DNA of 44,550 nucleotides from Bradyrhizobium sp. (lineage in GTDB: Bacteria; Pseudomonadota; Alphaproteobacteria; Rhizobiales; Xanthobacteraceae): contig NZ_SSMW01000030.1 of the NCBI RefSeq assembly GCF_004799405.1, positions 1-44,550 on the forward strand, written 5' to 3'. This document shows positions 37,616 to 44,550 of this stretch, in pieces (position 1 is the first letter of the stretch; each line of letters starts with the position of its first letter). Made by a program: the position numbers and the translations under genes. The notes below the pieces were generated by a model that was given only the letters and a program-made list of their open reading frames with translations, did no database searches and had not been told where the DNA came from.

Positions 37616-37770
37616 TGTTCTTGTTCTTTCTTGGCCGTCGCGGGGCAAAAACCGCGACCTGCCGTCGCCTGAGAGTTCGGGGACTGCAGTCTGCACAAAT
37701 TTAACGCAGGCGATCCCGAGACGCAACTCCGAGACGTCAGCGATTGAACCGAGAAGCTGCGGCGTACTGG

Positions 37771-37792
37771 ATACTCCGCTTTCGCGGAGTAT
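37771..37792. repeat. REP-like hairpin, class 4
   Basis: ATACTCCGC (37771-37779), loop TTTC, GCGGAGTAT (37784-37792): nine perfect pairs, followed by GACGG. It lies after the pleD stop on the minus strand and before the MFS gene, so it may separate the two transcripts. Words of this type are common in Bradyrhizobium intergenic DNA. Confidence 0.6.
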
Positions 37793-37815
37793 GACGGACC
37801 GGGAAGTGCCAAACG

Positions 37816-39189
<1,374 letters not shown>

Positions 39190-39200
39190 TCGAAACTCTC

Positions 39201-39566
39201 CTACCCGATGAACCGTCGAACGGTTTCAATAAACTTGCCGACCGAGATCGGCTTGGACAGATAGGCCTCGCAGCCACCCTCGCGGATGCGTTCCTCGTCG
39301 CCCTTCATCGCAAACGCCGTCACCGCAACCACGGGAATGGCGCGCAGTTCGGGATCGTCCTTGATCCAGCGCGTCACTTCGAGGCCGGATACCTGCGGCA
39401 GCTGGATATCCATCAGGATCAGATCGGGACGCATGGTGCGGACGAGATCGAGCGCCTCGAAGCCATTGCTGGTGCCCGAGGTCTGGTAGCCATGCGCTTC
39501 CAAGAGATCGCGAAAGAGCTTCATATTCAGCTCATTGTCCTCCACGATCAGGACGGTTTTCGCCAT
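39201..39566 (-). CDS. divK: Single-domain response regulator DivK
   Basis: 121 residues, one receiver domain. [20 protein letters not shown], phosphoacceptor Asp53 in [14 protein letters not shown], switch residues in [14 protein letters not shown] and the Lys in CEAYLSKPI match DivK. It relays phosphate within the DivJ-PleC-CtrA cell-cycle network. GGAGGGACGGG before the ATG at 39566 fixes the start. A GATTC site, matching the CcrM GANTC consensus, lies in the upstream 228-base gap shared with the divergent DUF3572 gene. Confidence 0.96.
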   Translation of the reverse strand: MAKTVLIVEDNELNMKLFRDLLEAHGYQTSGTSNGFEALDLVRTMRPDLILMDIQLPQVSGLEVTRWIKDDPELRAIPVVAVTAFAMKGDEERIREGGCEAYLSKPISVGKFIETVRRFIG

Positions 39567-39793
39567 CCCGTCCCTCCCCTGATCCCAACTAGCAGGCCCC
39601 GGCATCCGATGCATCGCCATCGCCGAACGTGTCAAAAACTGAATTCAAACTAGCGCCAGATTCGCTCTAACCCGTTAAGCCGCAGTGCCATCTTTATGCG
39701 AAGTGGCTTCCACTTGCTTGAACACGTTCCGCAGACTCGGGCATGATGGTTCCAAAATAGAGACCATAAGTTACGGAAAGGCAAACACATCCG

Positions 39794-40093
39794 TTGAGAA
39801 AGCCTGTTCACAACCCCCGGGAAGTGGCTGAAATCGTTGCCGTTCAGGCGCTTTCTTTTATCGCCGGCGAGCCCGAACGGCTAGGCCTGTTCCTGGCCGA
39901 AAGCGGAATCGGCCCGGAGACCCTGCGAACTGCGGCTGCCGACCCGCATTTTCTCGGCAGCGTGCTCGATTTCGTGCTGCGCGATGACGCAACCGTGAAA
40001 GCGTTCGCCGCCGCCTCGCAGCTTCACCCCACCAACATTGCCGCAGCACGCCAGGCGCTAAGCGACCCCGATTGGGAGCGCGATGGGCCGTGA
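39794..40093 (+). CDS. DUF3572 family protein
   Basis: 99 residues, helical and soluble. REVAEIVAVQALSFIAGEPE and LGLFLAESGIGPETLRTAAA match DUF3572, a small alphaproteobacterial family of unknown function usually found beside divK and pleD. No in-frame ATG exists near the start, so a TTG at 39794 is used, with GGAAAGG upstream. Its stop overlaps the dinB GTG by four bases, so translation of the two is coupled. Confidence 0.88.
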   Translation: MRKPVHNPREVAEIVAVQALSFIAGEPERLGLFLAESGIGPETLRTAAADPHFLGSVLDFVLRDDATVKAFAAASQLHPTNIAAARQALSDPDWERDGP

Positions 40094-41391
40094 CATCACC
40101 CGCGCCGCCGATGGACGGACCGACCTGCTTCTGCCGGGATTGCCTTGGCGACCAAGATCTTGGCAATAAAGCGGTCCGGCGATGCGGCGAATGCGGCTCG
40201 CCTCGCCTGGTTCGTCACCCCGCGCTGCCCTCGCTCACGCTCGCCCATATCGATTGCGACGCGTTCTACGCCACGGTCGAGAAACGCGACAATCCAGAGC
40301 TCGCCGACAAGCCGGTGATCATCGGCGGCGGCAAGCGCGGCGTGGTGTCGGCGGCCTGCTACATCTCCCGGACCTACGGCGTGCGCTCGGCGATGCCGAT
40401 GTTCAAGGCGCTGGCGCTGTGCCCGTCCGCCATCGTGATCCGGCCCGACATAGCGAAATATGTCCGGGTCGGCCGCGAGGTGCGCCATGCCATGCAGGCG
40501 CTGACGCCGCTGGTCGAGCCGCTGTCGATCGACGAGGCGTTCCTCGATCTTGGCGGCACCCAGCGCGTGCACGGCATGATCCCGGCGAAAGTGCTGGCGC
40601 GCTTTGCCCGCGAGGTCGAGCGCGGCATCGGCATCACGGTCTCGGTGGGTCTTTCCTGCAACAAGTTTCTTGCCAAGATCGCCTCCGACCTGGACAAGCC
40701 GCGCGGCTTTGCAGCGCTCGATCAAGACGAGGCCCGGGTCATGCTGGCGGACAAGCTGGTCGGGTTCATCTTCGGCGTCGGGCCTGCCACCCAGGAGAAG
40801 CTGTTGCAGCGCGGCTTTCGCACCATCGCCGACCTGCAGCGCGCCGACGAGGTCGACCTGATGAAGCAGTTCTCGACCGAGGGCCGCCGGCTGTGGCGGC
40901 TGGCGCGCGGCATCGACGACCGCAAGGTGGTGCCTGACCGGGGCGCCAAGACCATCTCCAGCGAGACCACGTTCGAGACCGACATCCGCGATTTTGCCAC
41001 CCTGGAAAAGACGCTGTGGCGGCTGTCGGAGAAAGTATCGGCGCGCCTCAAGAACAGCGAGCTTTCCGGGCTGACCATCACGCTGAAGCTGAAGACCGCC
41101 GATTTCCGCCAACGCACCCGCTCGCAATCGATCCACGCGCCGACCCAACTGGCGGCAAAGATCTTCGCGGTCTCGCGCGAGATGCTGGTCAGGGAAGTCG
41201 ACGGCACGGCGTTTCGCCTGATGGGGACAGGCGTCAGCGCGCTGCGGGCGGGATCGCAGGCCGACGACACCGACATGCTCGACCGCCGCTCGGCCCACGC
41301 CGAACGCGCGATCGACGATCTGCGCAGGAAATTCGGCAATGCCGCCGTGATCAGGGGGATTGCCTATGACGGGCCGGAGAAGCCGGAGTGA
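40090..41391 (+). CDS. dinB: DNA polymerase IV with N-terminal zinc ribbon
   Basis: 433 residues. Residues 1-45 form a four-Cys ribbon not found in E. coli DinB: CFCRDC (Cys15 and Cys18) and CGECGSPR (Cys32 and Cys35). The Y-family polymerase follows, with LAHIDCDAFYATVEKRDNPE carrying catalytic Asp55, VVSAACYISRTYGVRSAMP, SIDEAFLDLGGTQRVHG for the second metal site, VSVGLSCNKFLAKIASDLDK, and a little-finger domain ending near LRRKFG. It performs translesion synthesis. The GTG at 40090 overlaps the DUF3572 stop (GTGA); an ATG at 40111 would still keep the ribbon. No beta-clamp motif is obvious at the C-terminus. Confidence 0.93.
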   Translation: MTSPAPPMDGPTCFCRDCLGDQDLGNKAVRRCGECGSPRLVRHPALPSLTLAHIDCDAFYATVEKRDNPELADKPVIIGGGKRGVVSAACYISRTYGVRSAMPMFKALALCPSAIVIRPDIAKYVRVGREVRHAMQALTPLVEPLSIDEAFLDLGGTQRVHGMIPAKVLARFAREVERGIGITVSVGLSCNKFLAKIASDLDKPRGFAALDQDEARVMLADKLVGFIFGVGPATQEKLLQRGFRTIADLQRADEVDLMKQFSTEGRRLWRLARGIDDRKVVPDRGAKTISSETTFETDIRDFATLEKTLWRLSEKVSARLKNSELSGLTITLKLKTADFRQRTRSQSIHAPTQLAAKIFAVSREMLVREVDGTAFRLMGTGVSALRAGSQADDTDMLDRRSAHAERAIDDLRRKFGNAAVIRGIAYDGPEKPE

Positions 41392-41471
41392 GGCTCGACG
41401 CGCCGCTCCGAGACCATCCTCGATGCGTGATACGATCCGAATGCAGATGGAGCCGAGCGCCAGAACTTTGC

Positions 41472-42599
41472 CTAACGCGGCAAAAAGCTGACCGTGATAT
41501 GAGTGATGGTCCAGTAAAGGAACGCCCCTGGCGCCAGGACATACCACAACGGGCCATGACCTTCGAAACCATACGTCCACACCGCCCCAACGGCAATGAA
41601 GGCAACGACAAGACCGACATGGAGGGTACGAAAGCCTGACAGGTTGGTTCGCGTCCACGTCAACCAATCGGCTGCCGGTGAGGCTTGGCCACGCTCTTTC
41701 AGTTTGTAGCACGTGAACACATACCAGCCGACCACGTGGAACAGAATCAGCAGATAGATGCCCAAGCGGAGCGCAAATCCGAGGCTGATCCAGAGGAATA
41801 CGCCAACGAAAACCCGAATGAGCGGGCCATGCCGGTCCCCCATCTCTTTAACCGTTTGCCCCGTGGCGTGGGCGTACCAACGCGCTAATGCGCCCAGACC
41901 CAGCACGCAGAAGGCTACCGGCGCCAAAGCGATTACGGCGCGCAAATTACCTGTTAGTTCGGGGAGAACAAGCGCGGGCGATTGCTGCCCCAAGACCAAG
42001 GCCGACCAAATCACGGTAGCAAAAGTCCCGATTGACAAGCCGATCAACCAGTTAACAAAGCGATCGAACAGCGGCCGATCCGCGATGACGCCCGAGGAGT
42101 CGGTTGCCACATAGAACATCGCTTGATCGCGTAATTCGTGCGCCAGGAAGTAGAACAATATGGCGTAGAGCGCCAGGGGACTCGCCCCGGTTTCAGACCA
42201 GTGGAAGCGCATCGTCTTGCTACCGGTCATTTCATTGGAAAACGCCGTCCCTAGAAAGGCGTATCCCAAACACAGGAGACCGCCGAGCACCAACAGGCCG
42301 GCGATCGACGCCCGTCGACCCACCGTCCGGTTCCGCGCACTCGCCGCCATGAACAGAAACCCGATGCCGTAGTGGGGTAAGGTGACATAGCGCATCACCA
42401 TTTCAGCAGACCCCTTCAGATCATCCATGAAATCAAAATCAATGGAAGGGTCCGGGTGAAGGAAGTTGCTGACTCCCCAGAAAAAAGGCTGAATCATTCC
42501 AACCAAGCCGATAACCCAAGCGGACGAAATGAGAAAATTCTGCTCATTGACGCCCAAGCCGCGCCCAGGAATGGCGACGCGGAAGCCAGCCATACGCAT
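41472..42599 (-). CDS. Polytopic membrane protein of unknown function
   Basis: 375 residues with nine or ten hydrophobic segments, for example SSAWVIGLVGMIQPFFWGV, ASIAGLLVLGGLLCLGYAF, WLIGLSIGTFATVIWSALVL, LIRVFVGVFLWISLGFALRL, YLLILFHVVGWYVFTCY and LWYVLAPGAFLYWTITHI. No transport or catalytic signature is recognised. The ATGs at 42599 and 42593 are equally possible and neither has a good Shine-Dalgarno; the frame stays open to 42803. Base composition is more AT-rich than the dinB block. A smaller hydrophobic ORF lies just upstream on the same strand. Confidence 0.72.
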   Translation of the reverse strand: MRMAGFRVAIPGRGLGVNEQNFLISSAWVIGLVGMIQPFFWGVSNFLHPDPSIDFDFMDDLKGSAEMVMRYVTLPHYGIGFLFMAASARNRTVGRRASIAGLLVLGGLLCLGYAFLGTAFSNEMTGSKTMRFHWSETGASPLALYAILFYFLAHELRDQAMFYVATDSSGVIADRPLFDRFVNWLIGLSIGTFATVIWSALVLGQQSPALVLPELTGNLRAVIALAPVAFCVLGLGALARWYAHATGQTVKEMGDRHGPLIRVFVGVFLWISLGFALRLGIYLLILFHVVGWYVFTCYKLKERGQASPAADWLTWTRTNLSGFRTLHVGLVVAFIAVGAVWTYGFEGHGPLWYVLAPGAFLYWTITHITVSFLPR

Positions 42600-42645
42600 T
42601 CTGCCCGCGCCAAAAGAGTGATTGGGGTCTGGCAAGTTCGGAACT

Positions 42646-42861
42646 TCACGAGATCCGAGCTGAGGATTCCACGTGAACTGGCTGCCCGGTCGCGGCGTCG
42701 ATCCATGCGGCATGGACTGTTGGACGAAATGCAATCCCGAGCGACAGAGCCGCGACAGCAATCCCATCCCACGCGAAATGCCATTCCCACGCATAAACGC
42801 CACCGACCGAAAACACGATTAAGTATGGGAACAGCCAACAGCCGGGCGCCTTTGGCGTCAA
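42646..42861 (-). CDS. Possible 71-residue membrane protein
   Basis: A TTG at 42861 opens MTPKAPGCWLFPYLIVFSVG and continues with hydrophobic GIAVAALSLGIAFRPTVH and a plausible soluble tail WIDAATGQPVHVESSARIS. A GGAGA lies about 13 bases upstream, too far to be strong. The two-helix pattern and clean end suggest coding, but no ATG start exists and the polytopic gene downstream overlaps the strand context. The alternatives are a broken remnant of a larger membrane gene or chance. Confidence 0.35.
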   Translation of the reverse strand: MTPKAPGCWLFPYLIVFSVGGVYAWEWHFAWDGIAVAALSLGIAFRPTVHAAWIDAATGQPVHVESSARIS

Positions 42862-43222
42862 TGAGCCGGTCGGTCTCCGTCGAGGGACAAGCGCGATTGT
42901 TTGCCGATGTGTCGGCGGCGCAACATGTCCGAAGCGGGTCTTGGCCGTGTAAAAACGCCATTCCGGGGAAGTCGGTGAGAAGGCAGCACGGTTCGGTCTC
43001 AGGCCGCGACCGCAGCCATCAGCGGCTTGGTACCGACGATGTTCCGGCTCGTGATTTACCCGACGAGTCAAATCGCGCCTCGCCTTTTAGGTCCGGATTT
43101 GGCCGGGGCCGCTGTTGCGCCAAAGCATCAGTTAGGTTTCTGTTTTTCACGACGCGCACAATCCTTTTGACTGTGCATCCGCGTGCGGTTAGGTCTACCC
43201 GCTGGGCTACAGGATCGTTGCC
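42862..43222. other. Intergenic stretch at the start of the right-end accessory zone
   Basis: No supported gene. The segment is mixed in composition and separates the minus-strand membrane genes from the plus-strand small proteins. It presumably holds promoters for both directions, but no convincing -35/-10 pair was identified. Confidence 0.4.
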
Positions 43223-43312
43223 ATGTTGGAAGCATTGACCGCGTTGTTCGGCGTCGTGAGCGCCGGAATTTTCATCGCCCACGCCTTCGACGGTTACCTG
43301 TCGCGCCCTTAA
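43223..43312 (+). CDS. 29-residue single-helix membrane peptide
   Basis: MLEALTALFGVVSAGIFIAH followed by AFDGYLSRP and TAA. One hydrophobic helix spans residues 4-20. AGGA lies nine bases upstream of the ATG at 43223. The next small membrane gene starts 15 bases downstream, and its Shine-Dalgarno begins at this stop codon, which suggests a two-gene transcript. I recall near-identical peptides in Bradyrhizobium but know no function. Confidence 0.6.
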   Translation: MLEALTALFGVVSAGIFIAHAFDGYLSRP

Positions 43313-43327
43313 GGGGGAGAGCCGGAA

Positions 43328-43531
43328 TTGCGCGGGAACAAATGGTCGCTCTCCAGCATCAGTCCGGTGACGGATAAGGCGCTCGCGTACCTAATATCTG
43401 TCGGCATAATGGGCTTTGGCTTTTGGATTGTATGGGTTTCGTCCGGCTCGGCGCTGATGTGGCTTGCTGGATCGGCGCCGGTGGCGGTCGGGCTGCTCAG
43501 CCTTTCCAACGAAATTCGCAATACGCCCTAG
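43328..43531 (+). CDS. 67-residue two-helix membrane protein (TTG start)
   Basis: MRGNKWSLSSISPVTDKALA, then two hydrophobic stretches (YLISVGIMGFGFWIVWV and ALMWLAGSAPVAVGLLSL), ending NEIRNTP. There is no ATG; the TTG at 43328 sits eight bases after GGGGGAG (43313-43319), one of the strongest ribosome-binding sites in the window, which supports translation. The family is not recognised. It is probably co-transcribed with the 29-residue peptide gene. Confidence 0.65.
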   Translation: MRGNKWSLSSISPVTDKALAYLISVGIMGFGFWIVWVSSGSALMWLAGSAPVAVGLLSLSNEIRNTP

Positions 43532-43600
43532 AGCTGACGGTTCTCTCACAGTCGACCAAGATAGCGGCGCAGGCTGTGTCTGGTCGTCCTCACGGGCCGG

Positions 43601-43837
43601 TCAGATCATCATGAGCTTGATCTGCCCGCCTTCAATGGTTCCCGTCGCGAGCGCGTCGCGAGCCCTCTTTTCGATGGCCGGCCAGTTCGCCAGAAGATAC
43701 TTCTGCGCCTGTACTCTGGTTGGTAAATTGGTTTGCAAAACGCAGCCCTGCCGCGCGTTTCCATTCGCAATCTGAAAAGAGACCGTTTGGGGGCCCTCAT
43801 TAATCTCTTGTTCGGTGGGCTTGGGAAGTTTGCGCAT
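43601..43837 (-). CDS. Small hypothetical protein
   Basis: 78 residues beginning MRKLPKPTEQEINEGPQTVS. It is soluble, with a basic helical middle (AQKYLLANWPAIEKRARDAL) and a hydrophobic end (GQIKLMMI). AAAGAG lies before the ATG at 43837. I do not recognise a family; the amino-acid balance is protein-like and the ORF is the best on this stretch. It converges on the 67-residue membrane protein. Confidence 0.6.
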   Translation of the reverse strand: MRKLPKPTEQEINEGPQTVSFQIANGNARQGCVLQTNLPTRVQAQKYLLANWPAIEKRARDALATGTIEGGQIKLMMI

Positions 43838-43925
43838 AGTGCTCTTTCACGAAATTTTCGCGCTGGCCGCGAAGGATGCCCGTCCCATCTTGGGCTGAAC
43901 GAAACGACGGGGCGACCCGGCAGGT

Positions 43926-44090
43926 TTAATCGACGCAGGCTGCCCCAGCCTCGATCTTTTTGGCTTTTGCCAGTCGCTTCGGCGCGGGCTCCGGGCTGGG
44001 CTGCGTGTTGCGCACAGCCTCCGTCAGCATTTGACGGAGTTCAGCCTTCGTCTTGGGCGGTTCCCGAGTGCTCGATCTTTGCCAGTTCAT
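43926..44090 (-). CDS. Small basic hypothetical protein
   Basis: 54 residues beginning MNWQRSSTREPPKTKAELRQ, then MLTEAVRNTQP and a Lys/Ala/Pro-rich end with APKRLAKAKKIE. It is charged and probably disordered at both ends with one helix in the middle. The frame is open to 44246, but the upstream residues are not protein-like. No strong Shine-Dalgarno is seen. Similar short proteins occur in Bradyrhizobium as I recall; the function is unknown. Confidence 0.5.
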   Translation of the reverse strand: MNWQRSSTREPPKTKAELRQMLTEAVRNTQPSPEPAPKRLAKAKKIEAGAACVD

Positions 44091-44280
44091 TGATCTTATA
44101 TGGGGATGCCCGAGGGTAAATGCCACTGTGCCGGTGAAACAGGACCCCGCATCGGTCGCCGCCGGCGCCTGATGTACCCAAGACGGGCAAATCAGTGAAC
44201 TGTCAAGGCCCGGTCGCAAAAATATTCTGATTTTCAGAATAGCCAAATCAGGCGTATACCCATTGCCGTCCCGTCCCTTT

Positions 44281-44550
44281 CGGAGGGGCGTTGCGCAACG
44301 TCATCAACGCGGGGCGGGATGCGGTGGACGCGGATGGCGCTTTGACGAATGCGCCTGAGGCAGACGGCGAAGTCGTGTGGTCCTGACACCCCGACGCTGG
44401 TGTCAAGTTTGCGAAAGGCGACTTTCGCAGATGACGGTGGCAAGAAAGCCCGGTCACCGGGGAGAGCGCGAAATAAGCCGTAAAACCATTGTGCGGGGAA
44501 TGCCGGGTGATTTCCGGTGTGACCGTGGTGACTTTGCTGGCATGGCTTGT
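44281..44550 (+). repeat. Hairpin-rich segment, probable dispersed Bradyrhizobium repeat (cut by right edge)
   Basis: Four perfect inverted repeats lie in a row: CGTTGCGCAACG (44289-44300); GACACC/GGTGTC (44385-44404, 8-base loop); GCGAAAG/CTTTCGC (44411-44428, 4-base loop); and CCCGGT-C-ACCGGG (44449-44461). The wording is familiar to me from many Bradyrhizobiaceae intergenic regions, usually with spurious ORFs annotated on it. Only one copy is in this window, so repetition cannot be shown here. A structured RNA, a REP-type cluster or a mobile-element remnant are all possible. The strand is a guess. Confidence 0.45.

Noticed and set aside
39636..39793. CtrA-type TTAA-N7-TTAA box upstream of divK
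   Set aside because: Only a partial TTAA and one GANTC site are present; not enough to claim an operator.
40096..41712. 538-codon open frame antisense to dinB
   Set aside because: Shadow of the polymerase; the composition is not protein-like.
44248..44457. Two minus-strand frames of 69 codons at the right edge
   Set aside because: They lie in the hairpin-rich segment; both look like spurious ORFs on a structured repeat.

Overview
The window is high-GC alphaproteobacterial chromosome, most likely Bradyrhizobium or a close relative in the Nitrobacteraceae. The evidence is gene content and order, protein similarity as I recall it, and the style of the small intergenic palindromes. No rRNA, tRNA, CRISPR array, transposase or phage gene was seen. 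Identifications rest on reading the translations; no database search was run.

Layout. Positions 1-2319 hold two minus-strand TPR proteins, the second with a methyltransferase domain. Positions 2574-5712 hold a tightly overlapped minus-strand operon: type III polyketide synthase, isoprenylcysteine-carboxyl-methyltransferase-like enzyme, and DHA2 exporter. This looks like a phenolic-lipid or pyrone pathway with its own transporter. Positions 5983-7575 are sparse: a frameshifted Sel1-like gene and a 30-residue lysine-rich peptide. Positions 7576-13288 carry the tRNA amidotransferase genes gatC, gatA and gatB. They are split by an AT-richer pair on the opposite strand (DUF5672 protein and a SEC-C-tagged methyltransferase), and two small conserved-looking ORFs are coupled to gatA. 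Positions 13369-17864 hold a nitronate monooxygenase, ruvX, a CPBP protease and an AidB-like acyl-CoA dehydrogenase.

Positions 18095-30421 are a housekeeping block: pyrB, a pyrC homologue lacking several metal ligands, plsY, an amidase on the other strand, dprA, topA, rnr, a DUF983 protein and a NUDIX hydrolase. Positions 30645-35854 interrupt this block with accessory metabolism: an LLM flavin monooxygenase, an alpha/beta hydrolase with Cys at the nucleophile elbow, an HxlR regulator divergent from a membrane protein, and an M81 peptidase. The core order resumes at 36066-41391 with rpmG, an MFS transporter, pleD, divK, a DUF3572 protein and dinB with an N-terminal zinc ribbon.

The right end (41472-44550) is accessory: an unrecognised polytopic membrane protein, several very small ORFs, and a hairpin-rich segment cut by the window edge that resembles a dispersed Bradyrhizobium repeat. 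The best leads for something new are the PKS/methyltransferase/exporter operon, the right-edge hairpin-rich element, the small proteins coupled to gatA, and the metal-site-deficient dihydroorotase homologue. Nothing seen here amounts to a clearly new defence or mobile system.
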